A stretch of 64,000 nt of DNA from JACRBR01 sp964371355 (GCA_964371355.1 CAYJMG010000011.1:1-64000); one strand, 5' to 3'; numbered from the stretch's first letter, positions 41,745-52,000 are shown. A program made the numbers and translations. Notes: generated by a model not told the origin, from the letters alone.

Positions 41745-43013
41745 TTACAAATCGCCGCGGAATGCTCGATCCAGGATCGCCTGAGTTAGCGGGCCGAACC
41801 GGTGGTGGGCAGAGCCCCATCGTTTCTCAACGATGTCTGCGATTGCAGTCAGCGCGTCAACTCGCTTAGCAATCTCATCCTGCTCAGGCAAGGCGACCTG
41901 GGGCAATTCGAGGGCAGCGACAATTCTTTGGTTTAGGTTCGTCATGGTGGAACCCACCGACGTCGCATCTAGGGCCTCGACCAGCTGGGGACTTCGTAGG
42001 ACCATCGATAGAAAGCGTGGGCGCCACGACTGCTGATCGGCTCGGAGAATCATGGAGCCGGTGCCACATAGGTAACCGTCCGCGTCCAATGTCACGACCG
42101 CTGCACGTCCCATTTCTCCTCGTCTACCCAGCACAACGTCGCCAACCTTCAGGCGGTACGCCGCCAATTCGTGTGCCTTGTCTTGACGTACCGCAACATT
42201 GGGGCTTGGGAAAATCAGCCCGTCCCTGATGTGCGTGGGATTGACTAGAGGGACGCCGCCTGACACGTAGTCAGAGCGATGGAGCACGGAGCCGAACGGG
42301 CCGATCCTGACGCCAATTTTGCTGACTGCTAATGGCTTGTAGGTCCAGTCGGCGCCGTCTTGCTCGGCCCGCCAGTCCTCGGTCAATCGTCCGGACACCG
42401 CTGCCGCCAGCACCGACTTGCGGAACTTGCGCATTATCTTTGGTACGCGGTCCAGCCGCTCGCGCGTCGCCGCAACCCGATCGAGAAGGTTGTCGAGCTT
42501 CGCGACGATGCGGCGCTGTTCTTCGATGGGTGGAAGCGGGATGAGCGTCTGGGTCAGCTTGTCACGGCCAATGCTCGCCTGGGAGACGTGGTTGTTGCAG
42601 ATTGCCTCGAAGTATCCCTCTCGCCACTTCTGGTGAAGCACATAAGCGCAGAAGCGCGGAGCCAGGACGTCTACACGAGTGCGAATCCTCGTCATGTGGT
42701 TTGAGAATGCATTCGCCACCGTGAGGTCGTACAGCGCCGTCTTTCCCACGAGCTCCGGGCTGTTCGTGTTGTTGAAAAGAACGTCCCCGCATCGAAGCAG
42801 TCCGGCCTCGCCGGGGACCTTGTCCGCGGGGACGTACTTCAAGTCTTGCAGTGTGATCTTGCCGTCGTTCGAGACATTCATGGGGCGCAGATGCGGGACT
42901 CCATCGCCCGTGCGATTATTCAGGCCCGAAGCAAACCCCGTTTGCAGTGGCTCGCGCAGGCAGTCGGCCAAGCGAACTACACAGAACTCGTCTTGAACGC
43001 CCGCGTCCCTCAT
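41745..43013 (-). CDS. hsdS: Type I restriction-modification specificity subunit
   Basis: The 422-residue protein has two target-recognition domains, each followed by a conserved helix: LPPIEEQRRIVAKLDNLLDRVAATRERLDRVPKIMRKFRKSVLAAAVSGRLTEDW near residue 160-215, and a second LPEQDEIAKRVDALTAIADIVEKRW near the end. It determines the bipartite DNA target of the HsdRMS complex. The start overlaps the hsdM stop by four bases. Confidence 0.93.
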   Translation of the reverse strand: MRDAGVQDEFCVVRLADCLREPLQTGFASGLNNRTGDGVPHLRPMNVSNDGKITLQDLKYVPADKVPGEAGLLRCGDVLFNNTNSPELVGKTALYDLTVANAFSNHMTRIRTRVDVLAPRFCAYVLHQKWREGYFEAICNNHVSQASIGRDKLTQTLIPLPPIEEQRRIVAKLDNLLDRVAATRERLDRVPKIMRKFRKSVLAAAVSGRLTEDWRAEQDGADWTYKPLAVSKIGVRIGPFGSVLHRSDYVSGGVPLVNPTHIRDGLIFPSPNVAVRQDKAHELAAYRLKVGDVVLGRRGEMGRAAVVTLDADGYLCGTGSMILRADQQSWRPRFLSMVLRSPQLVEALDATSVGSTMTNLNQRIVAALELPQVALPEQDEIAKRVDALTAIADIVEKRWGSAHHRFGPLTQAILDRAFRGDL

Positions 43014-44467
43014 GCCTGTTCGCTGGCCCCAGCAACCCGTAGCGCTGTAGTGGCTCCGTTCGTGGATTCCAGGGCCCCCAAGATCTGGTTCAACTCCAAG
43101 ATCGCTCCCTCGAGCTCGGCGATGGCGTCTGTGGCAAGCTCCTCTGGTTCGGGAAGGTCGCCTTCCTCATCGAGCGGCTCGTCTCGCAACCAACGCAGGC
43201 TGTCCAGCTTGAATTCGCGCTCTTCGATCTCCTTGATGTGAAACCTGCGCCAGCGGTCGTCTGTCGAATCGGATGGGTCACGCTTCCATCGGCCGAAGGG
43301 GTCGCCACCGAAACACCGCTCGAAGTCAGCGAAATGCTGAGGCGTGAGGGGGCGATCCTTCTTCGTGATCGGACGCACGTTCGAACGCGCGTCGTAGATC
43401 CACGTGTGGTCTGTCGGCGCACCCTTGGTGAAGAAGATGACGTTCGTCTTTGTGCCGGGGCTATAAGGCGTGAACGTGCCGCGCGGCAGCCGTAGTACGG
43501 TGTGCAGTTCGCAGTCCTGCACCAGGATCTCGAACACCTCGCCGGCCTGGTCGGCGAAAAGGCAGTTGTCGGGCAACACCACAGCCGCCCGACCTCCGGG
43601 CTTGAGCGCGGTAAGGATGTGCTGCAGGAAGTTGAGCTGCTTGTTCGATGTGTGGATCGTGAAATCGTCGCGCTCAGGCGCCTGCCCGGCTCCCTTCGTG
43701 CCGAAGGGAGGGTTCGTCAGCACCACGTCGAACTTCGGGCCGCTCGGCACGTCGTAGATCGAGTCAGCGAGGGTTACCTCCGGCTCTAGTCCGTGGAGGT
43801 ACAGGTTCATCAGCGCGAGCCTGCGTGGCCGCGCCACCAGGTCCTGCCCGAAATACGTGCCATGCTTGACGCGCTTCGCCACGTTCCGGTCGAGCGCACC
43901 GCCCTTCGTCTCCTCGATGAGCCACTCGTACGCACACACGAGAAAGCCGCCGCTCCCGCACGCCGGGTCTCCGATGGTGAAGTTGGTGCTCTTTCGTGGG
44001 TCGGGCTTGACGCACCGAACGATGGACTGAATGAGGATGCGCGGTGTGAAGTACTGGCCCGCACCCTTCTTGCCTTCACTCGCTGCTTTCTCCAGTAGCC
44101 CTTCGAAGGCTTCGGCCTTCACATCCACGTCGAGGGAGGTCCAGTCGGTTTCATCGATGAGACTGATCAGCTTCTTGAGGTTGACCGGGTTGTTGAAACG
44201 CGACTGCGCTCCCGAGAAGATGTCTCCGAGTATGCCGCTCTCGCGTCCCAGCCGCCGCAGAGTGTCGATGTAGCCGTCCGTCAGCTCCGTTCCGCTGAGC
44301 TTGGAGAGCGTCGGCCAATCGGTTGCCTTCGGCAGCTCGATGCCACGCTCGTCGGCCATCTTGAGAAACAGAAGGTACGTTATCTGCTCGATGTAGTCGC
44401 CATAGTCGATGCCGTCGTGCCGTAGCGTGTGGCAGAACCCCCAGAGCTTCTGGACAACATCGGTCAT
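43010..44467 (-). CDS. hsdM: Type I restriction-modification DNA methyltransferase subunit
   Basis: The 485-residue adenine methyltransferase has the N-terminal HsdM helical domain (KLWGFCHTLRHDGIDYGDYIEQITYLLFLKMADE), motif I DPACGSGGFL and catalytic motif IV NPPFG. A C-terminal helical tail contacts HsdS. It overlaps hsdR (ATGA) and hsdS by four bases each, so the genes form one translationally coupled operon. Confidence 0.95.
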   Translation of the reverse strand: MTDVVQKLWGFCHTLRHDGIDYGDYIEQITYLLFLKMADERGIELPKATDWPTLSKLSGTELTDGYIDTLRRLGRESGILGDIFSGAQSRFNNPVNLKKLISLIDETDWTSLDVDVKAEAFEGLLEKAASEGKKGAGQYFTPRILIQSIVRCVKPDPRKSTNFTIGDPACGSGGFLVCAYEWLIEETKGGALDRNVAKRVKHGTYFGQDLVARPRRLALMNLYLHGLEPEVTLADSIYDVPSGPKFDVVLTNPPFGTKGAGQAPERDDFTIHTSNKQLNFLQHILTALKPGGRAAVVLPDNCLFADQAGEVFEILVQDCELHTVLRLPRGTFTPYSPGTKTNVIFFTKGAPTDHTWIYDARSNVRPITKKDRPLTPQHFADFERCFGGDPFGRWKRDPSDSTDDRWRRFHIKEIEEREFKLDSLRWLRDEPLDEEGDLPEPEELATDAIAELEGAILELNQILGALESTNGATTALRVAGASEQA

Positions 44468-47220
44468 GCCGCCACCGCCTCATTGAGCTCGCGAATCACG
44501 CGATCCAGTTGACCTTGGAAGACGCGGTTCGCGACGCCCCAACCGCCAGCGCGGTCGAGCACCGGGACGGATTCAAAGTCCTCTTTCGAGATCGACAGGT
44601 TCTGCACGAGGTGCTCTCGTATCCGGTCGAGCCACGCTCGCTGCTCGACCGTCAGGTCGCGCCCTGCGCTGACTTTCACGACCGCGAGGCGCACCCGCTC
44701 CTCAGCCGTGAGCAACGGCTGTTTCTCGTCCGCTGCGTGTTTGACCATTGAAATGATGTCTACCAGAGCCTTACCGTAGTGCTCTTTGTGCACACGCTCA
44801 AGATTGTCAACCGTGAAGCGCTGGGGCGCACGGGTGAGCTTCATTCTTAGCTCCCCGAGGGCGTCTGTGCTCCAGTCTCCTGGTCGGTCAAGCAGCACTC
44901 GGATCGCCTCTACCTGATCCGGGTTGTCGCACACGAACCGCTCGAATGCGACGAGGTAGTCCTCGGGCTTGTACTCCTTGCCATCGGCGCCTTTGATCAA
45001 GAACTGCGACGTGACCTTGTCCTCCACGTCGTAGCCAATCGTGAAGGTCCGTGGCGGCCGAGGATAGTTCACGAGCAAGTCTTGGAAGGGCTGGCTGCGC
45101 AACAGCTGCATCTCGCGCGCAAAGTCGCGACGCAGCCGCTCTGAGAGCTCTCTGGCATATCTTCCGACGTCGCCATCCTGGACGAACGCCGCGAACAACT
45201 CCCGCGCTTCGCCTGACATCTCCTTATCGATGCGCTGCAGGCGCTTGACGAGGCAGCGCACGTTGTAATCTCGGTCGCGGTTCTGCCAGATGGCTTCGAT
45301 GATCTGCATAATGGTGCGCGAGGGCTTGTCTGGTGGCTCGAAGGTGATCGCCGTCGCGTTGCGGAAGTACTCAATCAGCGTCCCGCCGAAGCAGTCGAAG
45401 ACCGTGAAGTGAGACTTGTCTGGCGCGTACCAGTCGCCGGTTCGGGTGCCGCGGCCCAACATCTGCTCAAAGAGGATGCGCGACTTCACGGGCCGCATGA
45501 AGACGATGTACTCGAGATCCTTGATGTCGATGCCGGTGCTCAGCAGGTCCACGGTCACGACGATGGCCGGCTTCGGCCGGTTTCGGAACTCGCGGATGTG
45601 TTGCAGCGGGCGGTCTACCTTCCCGGTGATCTTTTGAACGAAGTCATCGCCACCACCGAAGACCTCTCGGGCGAGGCGCACGATCTGTGACGCGTGGGAT
45701 GTATGCGGCATGTCGTGCACGGCGAAGATGAGGGTCTTCGGAAACCGCCTATATCGCTGCTGGTGTTCGTCGGCGTACTTCTTGAGCTCCTGTAGGACCT
45801 TGCGGTTGGAGTCCGGCGAGGTGATCTTCCGCTCGACCTCGGTGGCGTCGTACTGACGCTCGTCTTCGAGCCGGTCGAGTTGCTCGACCCCTGTCTTCGG
45901 ATCGACCTCGCCTACGTTAGCGCCAGCTTCGAGAAACACGCCGTTCATCCTCACGTCGGACTCGACCGCCACCACGTTGTAGTCGACTAAGTGACCTTCG
46001 CGGACGGCCCGCTCGTACTCGTAGCGGAAAACGACCTCTGTGAAGTAGGCCTTCGTGTGCGCGGCCGGGGTCGCGGTCAGGCCGATCTTGATGGCATCGA
46101 AGTGGTCTAGGGTGTTTCGCCACACAGAGAGCTCGGCTGAGGTGTAGCCACGGTGGCACTCGTCAGCCACGATCAAATCGAAGGCGTGGATCGGGATGTC
46201 CAGCTGATTCTCGTCCTCCTGTATCTCGTCCTCGTCATCACCGCCGAAGGCAGCTCCGCGGCCGAAGAGATTGATGGCCATTCTCTGGATGGTCGAGACG
46301 TAGACGAACGCCTCCTTGCCGGTGGGATCGGTGAGATAAGACTGCGGGAGAACCGACGGATCGAACTTGTCCTCCTCTCCGAGGTCGCCCGACTGGAAGC
46401 GCTGGCTGTAGACCTCGTAGATGTTGGTGAACTTCAGGCCGGGTTCGGCCTCGCATGAACCGAACTCCCTCACGGCCTGGGCCGCGAGAGCACGGCGATC
46501 TACGAGGAAGAGCACGCGATTCGCGACGCCCGCTTTCATGAGCCGATAGATCTGGTTGACCATGAGGCGCGTCTTACCCGTGCCGGTCGCCATAGCAACA
46601 AGCATCTGGCGTTTTCGCGCCGTGAGAGCGCCCTCAATCGCGGCGACGGCTTCCCACTGATAGTCACGTAAGACGCTGGTGCCCGTTGGCAGCGTGGTCA
46701 GCGTGTCGAGCCCATCTTCGAGTTCGCGGGACAGCATCTCTTCGATGGCTCCCGGTGTGTGGAAGCGTGCAATCCTGCGCTGAACGTTCAGTGGGTGACG
46801 GACATCGCGGAACCAGATGATCTCGCCGTTGGTGGAATACAGAAATGGGACGCCGAAGCCGTGCGCGCTGAAGCCGGTACCCTTCAGCCCGCGAGCGTAT
46901 CGTTCCGCCTGCTTCAGGACTTCCTGGGGCTCGGTGCCTACCTTCTTGGCCTCGGCGACGCCGACGAGATGGCCACTAAGTGTCCAAGCGTAGTCCGCCG
47001 GCCCGTTGTCCGTCGGCAGTTCGGTCAGCGCGGTCGGAGCCTGGGGAAGCTGCGTCCCCTGGTCGCCGCGCGCGACGGCCCAGCCCGCCGCCTTCAGCTT
47101 CGGGTCAATGCGTTCGCGCCGCGTCTTCCATTCAAGCTCGTCCCGTTCGACCAAGCTCCGTCCCCCAAAGGTTCGTCTACGCGTAAGAGAATATCCCATA
47201 GTCGCGGGGTATAGCGTCAT
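44464..47220 (-). CDS. hsdR: Type I restriction endonuclease/translocase subunit
   Basis: The protein of about 918 residues has an N-terminal nuclease domain (DYAWTLSGHLVGVAEAKKVG, an E-x-K-like site). SF2 translocase motifs follow: ATGTGKTR, ADECHRG, GLTATP, and STGIDIKDLEYIVFMRPVKSRILFEQMLGRGTR. The C-terminal helical region resembles EcoEI-type HsdR. The start is uncertain: ATG 47220, ATG 47199 and GTG 47346 are in frame. The domain starts at ERDELEWKTRRERIDPKLKAAGW, so 47220 or 47199 is favoured. Confidence 0.93.
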   Translation of the reverse strand: MTLYPATMGYSLTRRRTFGGRSLVERDELEWKTRRERIDPKLKAAGWAVARGDQGTQLPQAPTALTELPTDNGPADYAWTLSGHLVGVAEAKKVGTEPQEVLKQAERYARGLKGTGFSAHGFGVPFLYSTNGEIIWFRDVRHPLNVQRRIARFHTPGAIEEMLSRELEDGLDTLTTLPTGTSVLRDYQWEAVAAIEGALTARKRQMLVAMATGTGKTRLMVNQIYRLMKAGVANRVLFLVDRRALAAQAVREFGSCEAEPGLKFTNIYEVYSQRFQSGDLGEEDKFDPSVLPQSYLTDPTGKEAFVYVSTIQRMAINLFGRGAAFGGDDEDEIQEDENQLDIPIHAFDLIVADECHRGYTSAELSVWRNTLDHFDAIKIGLTATPAAHTKAYFTEVVFRYEYERAVREGHLVDYNVVAVESDVRMNGVFLEAGANVGEVDPKTGVEQLDRLEDERQYDATEVERKITSPDSNRKVLQELKKYADEHQQRYRRFPKTLIFAVHDMPHTSHASQIVRLAREVFGGGDDFVQKITGKVDRPLQHIREFRNRPKPAIVVTVDLLSTGIDIKDLEYIVFMRPVKSRILFEQMLGRGTRTGDWYAPDKSHFTVFDCFGGTLIEYFRNATAITFEPPDKPSRTIMQIIEAIWQNRDRDYNVRCLVKRLQRIDKEMSGEARELFAAFVQDGDVGRYARELSERLRRDFAREMQLLRSQPFQDLLVNYPRPPRTFTIGYDVEDKVTSQFLIKGADGKEYKPEDYLVAFERFVCDNPDQVEAIRVLLDRPGDWSTDALGELRMKLTRAPQRFTVDNLERVHKEHYGKALVDIISMVKHAADEKQPLLTAEERVRLAVVKVSAGRDLTVEQRAWLDRIREHLVQNLSISKEDFESVPVLDRAGGWGVANRVFQGQLDRVIRELNEAVAA

Positions 47221-47387
47221 GGCTTGACGCGCCGTCGCGAGGCCGGCGACGGCGCGAACTACGGGTCTGTTGGGGTCGCGGAAAATGAAGGTGCAAGCCG
47301 AAAGCCCGCGACTATAGGTCTGCTCGTTGTTCGGCCGTGTGTTCACTTCTATAGTTTGAACTGGCCCGAATAGGGGTCAGGAGGCCG

Positions 47388-47591
47388 TTGGACCGCGAGG
47401 AGCTAATCTCGCTCTCCGAGGCGGCGGCCGAGGCGGGACTCAGTGCGAAGCACCTTGGACTACTGGCACGTCAGGGGAAGCTGGAAGCCCGCAAGATCGG
47501 GCGCAACTGGGTCACGACCACGAGGGCCGTTCGCCGGTACCTGAGGGATTCGGAAATGCGCAGCCAGGATCCCTACAAAAACAGGCGTTGA
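47388..47591 (+). CDS. Excisionase/MerR-like helix-turn-helix protein
   Basis: The 67-residue protein (EELISLSEAAAEAGLSAKHLGLLARQGKLEARKIGRNWVTTTRAVRRYL) is a single excisionase-family DNA-binding domain. TTG start behind AGGAGG. Divergent from hsdR, it may regulate the restriction operon or serve as the island's directionality factor. Confidence 0.75.
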   Translation: MDREELISLSEAAAEAGLSAKHLGLLARQGKLEARKIGRNWVTTTRAVRRYLRDSEMRSQDPYKNRR

Positions 47592-47641
47592 AAGTATACG
47601 GTATACGCCCTACACTTGAGCCCAGTCTCAAGGGGGTTGTC

Positions 47642-48592
47642 ATGCCTCGAAGGTATCGAACGTCGGCCAGTAAGGCTCTTCCCTGGAACCGGGTGGGCGT
47701 GGTGCTTGTTGGTGCCCTTCTAGTGGCGGCATGCGGCGACTCGCCTTCTACGGCCCTGCCGACAGCAACTTCATCGGCGAGCAATGGCTTGGATGCCGCC
47801 GCCCGCGAAACCATCAGGTCGGCACCCTTATGTGACGGGGAGGAGCCGGTACCGGGTGAAATCAAAGAGGAACTCGACTCCAAGCTCGCATCGCACAGTG
47901 GCATATTTGGGGTGGTCTGCGTCGGAGCCGTAGAAGATCCGCCCTTCATGAAGATTCGCGTTGTCGTCATGCATAAGGCCGGCGTGGGTCAGCCAGTCCG
48001 AGAAGTCGAAGACTTCCGTGACTACGAGACCAAGGATGGCGAGTGGCGTGATATCTCCAGCTCCCTTGTGTTCGGCTGGACCCCGACAGATAGACAGCAG
48101 GAAGCTGAGAGCGAAGCCGCCCGGCAAACGTTCGAGGCCGGGGCAGCTCAGGCCAGTGCTACAAGACAGGCCGGTGTAGCTGCGCGCGAAACCGCGCAGG
48201 CAAGGTTCGCCTCACTCTCTTTCAAGTCCGTCGAAGTGGAGTGGTACGACACCAGTCAGCTTGAAGCGGGTCTTCCCGTCTTGTATTTGAGATTCGAGCT
48301 GAGCGGGGTGAGCGAAATTGATCCGAATGCTCCTAGGTTGTTGGCTGAGGCGGTGATCCGCTTCTCAAACGGACGTGAGGTGCCTTATGCATCCTACGGC
48401 GACTGCTGTTCCAGTTTTGAGAAACCGGAGCCAGGCGAGGTCTTTCTTGAAGTCTCTGTAGACGTCGATACGAGTCGGGGAGCTATTCAAGCTCCGCCCG
48501 CTTCAGATCTGGTCGCAATGGTCGAAGGTGCCCAGGTTGTTGAAGCGCGAGTTCTCGATGTCCAGGGCCGAATTGTGGGTACATGGCCATAG
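47642..48592 (+). CDS. Putative lipoprotein
   Basis: The 316-residue protein has a lipoprotein signal (VGVVLVGALLVAACGDSPS, Cys about residue 31) and a Ser/Thr-rich linker. An Ala/Glu-rich helix (QEAESEAARQTFEAGAAQASATRQ) precedes a C-terminal beta-rich domain. No family is recognised. It is cargo on the island; an ATG at 47642 follows AAGGGGGT. Confidence 0.65.
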   Translation: MPRRYRTSASKALPWNRVGVVLVGALLVAACGDSPSTALPTATSSASNGLDAAARETIRSAPLCDGEEPVPGEIKEELDSKLASHSGIFGVVCVGAVEDPPFMKIRVVVMHKAGVGQPVREVEDFRDYETKDGEWRDISSSLVFGWTPTDRQQEAESEAARQTFEAGAAQASATRQAGVAARETAQARFASLSFKSVEVEWYDTSQLEAGLPVLYLRFELSGVSEIDPNAPRLLAEAVIRFSNGREVPYASYGDCCSSFEKPEPGEVFLEVSVDVDTSRGAIQAPPASDLVAMVEGAQVVEARVLDVQGRIVGTWP

Positions 48593-48754
48593 GCGCGACT
48601 CCTATTTGAAAGTCCGATCGGTTCGGCCTGGATAGTGTATGGCCTATGCCATATAGTGACCTGCCACGCGTGAGCCTTTCGCAGGAGGTGTCCGATGACG
48701 GACGGCGGCAGCGGAGGCTGAAGGCGAGAAGCCGGGCACAGCCCGGCTTCCTCG

Positions 48755-49279
48755 TTACCACGACCAATCAATCCTGTATAGCGAACCGATCGGCGGTGAC
48801 TTCACGGTCATCACGAGTTCTTTTGTGCCTGGCCTTGCGACAAAGGGCATTCGAGCGGCGTGTGACGTCGCCACATGAACATTCTCTGGTTCCTTACCGA
48901 TGGGGAACCGGATCGCGATCCTAGCGTTCTCAGTCGGGTTGAACGGCATGAATTCCCAGCCCTCGCGCTCTTCTTTGAACCCATGGTGGATGGTGCGTGT
49001 TGTGTAGATCTCGATTTCGTCGCCACGTCCGGCCGGCTTCTTCAGCGCGGAGATTAAGACCTGCTTTCCTTGTAGTTGTGCGACTTCGGCGAGTTCCGTT
49101 GGCGTAGAGCAGTAGGACTTGAGCTGATCGCCCTTGCCCCAGATGTGGTGGGTGACGAAGTGGAGTTCAGGCGCCATGACGCGCAACCTTTGATACGACT
49201 CGAAAACTGCCTCAAGTCCAAAGGCGTCCCGGAAGGACAGGCGTACTACGTACGCCAACAGCTCATACGGGTAGTGCAT
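48755..49279 (-). CDS. Hypothetical protein
   Basis: The 174-residue protein starts MHYPYELLAYVVRLSFRDAFGLEAVFESYQRL and ends with VTVKSPPIGSLYRIDWSW. Its beta-rich centre has protein-like composition. No family is recognised. It lies 29 bases after the coupling-ATPase gene on the same strand, probably in one operon with it. Confidence 0.6.
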   Translation of the reverse strand: MHYPYELLAYVVRLSFRDAFGLEAVFESYQRLRVMAPELHFVTHHIWGKGDQLKSYCSTPTELAEVAQLQGKQVLISALKKPAGRGDEIEIYTTRTIHHGFKEEREGWEFMPFNPTENARIAIRFPIGKEPENVHVATSHAARMPFVARPGTKELVMTVKSPPIGSLYRIDWSW

Positions 49280-49308
49280 CTCTTTATTGTCTCATTCGGA
49301 GTCAACCA

Positions 49309-51180
49309 TCATGCGGGCGGCTGGGACGGCGTCTCGGGTTGCGCTGCGTCTTCGACTTCCGAATCGTAGACTCGCGCCTCGTCGCGACGGAGCCTCGTGA
49401 AGTACTGCGGGGCCTTCAACGATGCCCGACTTTCTGGTGCTATCGCGTAGTCGCGTCGCGTTGCCTTGAGCACGGAGTCCACCAGCCGCTCCCGAAAAGG
49501 GGAGGCCGGGAACAGCGGTCGCGTAGTCGCAGTCAACTGCGAGCCATCCGCAAGCCGTGCCATGGCAGTGTAGTTAGGAAGCTGCGTAAGTTGATTTGCT
49601 ATTTCGCGCTCCTGCTCGGCATATGTTGGCTTGTCAGCGACAAGTCGCTGGCGATCGCTTCTTGCCCACGGATAGCGGGTTGGATCCAGTTCTCCCAACT
49701 CTCGCTTTATCGCTAACTTGGCCGCCGTCGTTTCGGCGAGGCGAAGTGCAATGTCGACCCGCTTCTCAACGTCCTCCTCTTGAGGATGTAGGCTGGCTCC
49801 GCGCTCCAGCCGCCAGACTTCGTCGAGTCGATGGCGAACCCCCGTTAGCCATGCGTTGAGTTCGACTTCCCGCTTTCGCAGCGTTGCCCAGGCGACTAGG
49901 AGTGCATGCGGCTCGCGGCCTTCCGCAGTCTCGCGGGCGAGGATAAGTCCGATCTCCTCATCTGGTATCTCGACGTCCGGGTCCGGGCGCCAGCCTCGCT
50001 GTTGTGGAGTACTGTCGAATTCGCGGCACACGTCCTCTGCGTCGCGTCCGGTTAGCCGAAAACAGATGGTGGATCCGCAGTTGACGGTGGCGCCGCGCAT
50101 TTCGTAATCGATTTGTTCGCGGTGCTGATGCGCAATCGTTATGGTCACCCCGTACTTCCGCGCCTCGGAGAGGAGCAGCTTGAAACTGTCGGTCGCAAAC
50201 GCCTGAAACTCGTCGGCAATGAGGTGAAACTGCTTGCGCTCGGTTGTGGGTGTGTCGCCTCGTGCCAGAGATGCCACGACCAGGCGACTCAAGAGCATGG
50301 AGCCGATGAGCTGACTGTTGTCCTCTCCCAGAGCGCCCTTCGAAAGGTTGACGAGCAGAACCCTTCCGTCGTCCATCACGCGGCGCAGGTCAAGCGTGTT
50401 ACGTCGGTCGCGATTGCAAACGATGTCGAACACGAGCGGGTTGAGCAGAAACCGGCGAAGCTTGTTCGTGGTTGACGATGAGTACTTGATCTGGTCCCAG
50501 GTAACAGCGCTGCCAGAGCGACTTCTGCCGATGTTGTCGTAGAAGTCACGCCAATACCGCCTCACCATGTCGTTTTCGATGTAGTCGTAGAAGTCCACGC
50601 GAAACCGTTGGTCAAAGAGGAAGTCGTAGGCCTCTTTTAGCGTCGCGTTGTAGCGGTGCGTCTCGTCGATAACGTCCACACGTTCTGCAAGTTGGTGATC
50701 TAGCATCGCGAGTGTCAGGCTGCGAAGAAGGTCTTCAAGCTGTGGCCCCCACGAGTCTCCATAGAGTCGCTTGAACACGCCGACGACCTCGGAGCACACC
50801 GTGTCCTTATTCACTTTCTCGTCGCAGTCAAAGAGGTTGAAGGGGACAGGGTGTTCTCGGTCGGCAGGGTTGAGGTAGATGAGCCGTTCGAGGTGCTCCT
50901 CCGGGCAGTTGTCGATGATGTCCTCAACCAGGTCGCCGTGTGGGTCAAGGACCATGAGGCCGTCACCCCGGGCGATGTCGGAAAGTGCCAGTCGCGCGAG
51001 CATCGTGCTCTTGCCAGTGCCGGTGCGGCCAAGGACGTAGAGGTGCTGCGCACGGACGGATGGCGGAATACGCCACGCGCCACCGTCTGCGCAATCACCC
51101 AGCGTCGCCCAATCTTCGTCCGTCGCCCCCGAGGAGGGCGCTGGTGCCGTCGCGTCGGGCGACTGACCAGACTCGTTCAT
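49309..51180 (-). CDS. HerA/TraG-like coupling ATPase
   Basis: The 623-residue cytoplasmic ATPase has Walker A YVLGRTGTGKST (about residue 48), GLMVLDPHGDLVEDII, Walker B HLIADEFQAF (about 315) and ARKYGVTITIAHQHREQ. This combination is typical of VirD4/TraG-type or DUF87 ATPases of mobile elements. No membrane helices are present. The start overlaps the replication-relaxation gene by 86 bases. It probably pumps DNA for transfer or replication of the element. Confidence 0.85.
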   Translation of the reverse strand: MNESGQSPDATAPAPSSGATDEDWATLGDCADGGAWRIPPSVRAQHLYVLGRTGTGKSTMLARLALSDIARGDGLMVLDPHGDLVEDIIDNCPEEHLERLIYLNPADREHPVPFNLFDCDEKVNKDTVCSEVVGVFKRLYGDSWGPQLEDLLRSLTLAMLDHQLAERVDVIDETHRYNATLKEAYDFLFDQRFRVDFYDYIENDMVRRYWRDFYDNIGRSRSGSAVTWDQIKYSSSTTNKLRRFLLNPLVFDIVCNRDRRNTLDLRRVMDDGRVLLVNLSKGALGEDNSQLIGSMLLSRLVVASLARGDTPTTERKQFHLIADEFQAFATDSFKLLLSEARKYGVTITIAHQHREQIDYEMRGATVNCGSTICFRLTGRDAEDVCREFDSTPQQRGWRPDPDVEIPDEEIGLILARETAEGREPHALLVAWATLRKREVELNAWLTGVRHRLDEVWRLERGASLHPQEEDVEKRVDIALRLAETTAAKLAIKRELGELDPTRYPWARSDRQRLVADKPTYAEQEREIANQLTQLPNYTAMARLADGSQLTATTRPLFPASPFRERLVDSVLKATRRDYAIAPESRASLKAPQYFTRLRRDEARVYDSEVEDAAQPETPSQPPA

Positions 51181-52000
51181 GAAGAATGCTCTCCGGATGC
51201 AACCGATTTAGCGAGGTGAACCAGAATAGGCTCCCACCCTGGGCCGCCTCCGCCCAAGAGCGGGCGCGCTCTACGCGCCGAGGGTCCCTGCGGTTGTCGG
51301 CGACTACAAAGAGTACGCGAAGATGGCGTACGGGAAAGGCTCGTTGATAGGCACCGCTTACCTTCCATTCACCATAGCCGCGGACCTTCCGCTTGAACGG
51401 CCCCTCCTCGACTGTGCCGCGGTCGAGTTCAAGAGCGAACGCCCATCGGCCCGCAAGGACGAAGTACCCGTCCGGGATGATCGTGATCTTCTGTTGGTCA
51501 TCCAGAGGATCGCTGACACGATGGGCGGGAGCCCGTCGCTTTAGTTCACGCTCGTCAATCCAGTCAAGTTCAAGCTCGGCGCTGTGCGCCGCAAGCGTGA
51601 CGATAGTCCGAAAGTCATTGATACCAAGGGTGTGCTCCATATAGAGCGGCTCGCGGCGGCCATCTCTTGGCCGCCAGTCTATTTCCGCTCGACGAAGTTC
51701 GAAGGCTTCCGCCACAACGTCAGCACCGCGGGAGTCGAGCGTGTAGTAGACGCGAGCTGCGCCAAAGGCCGAGCGAAGAGGAAGGAAGCGACGTTGCAGA
51801 TATCGGTTGTGGTACAGAAGAGAGAGCCGGCGTTTGCAGTACGAGGTCGTTGACGGGGTGAACTCAAGCTTCTCGACCTGTTCGCGCGTCATATACCGGA
51901 AGTCCGCCACCCATCTCAAAATTCGCAGGTCACGGTCAGTGAGCTGCATCGGTGGCGGAGTTTCGGACCGCTTATTGCGCGGCAGTCTGACGCTGCTCAT
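51095..52000 (-). CDS. Replication-relaxation family protein
   Basis: The 301-residue protein has an N-terminal winged helix (LTDRDLRILRWVADFRYMTREQVEKLEFTPSTTSYCKRRLSLLYHNRYLQRRF). A Replic_Relax-type domain follows, with LYMEHTLGINDFRTIVTLAA and IIPDGYFVLAGRWAFALELDRGT. Such proteins pair with TraG-like ATPases on plasmids. ATG at 52000 has a GGAGG site that lies within a hairpin. It lies next to a block of inverted repeats. Confidence 0.82.
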   Translation of the reverse strand: MSSVRLPRNKRSETPPPMQLTDRDLRILRWVADFRYMTREQVEKLEFTPSTTSYCKRRLSLLYHNRYLQRRFLPLRSAFGAARVYYTLDSRGADVVAEAFELRRAEIDWRPRDGRREPLYMEHTLGINDFRTIVTLAAHSAELELDWIDERELKRRAPAHRVSDPLDDQQKITIIPDGYFVLAGRWAFALELDRGTVEEGPFKRKVRGYGEWKVSGAYQRAFPVRHLRVLFVVADNRRDPRRVERARSWAEAAQGGSLFWFTSLNRLHPESILHERVWSVARRDGTSALLGGDGRRLGDAG

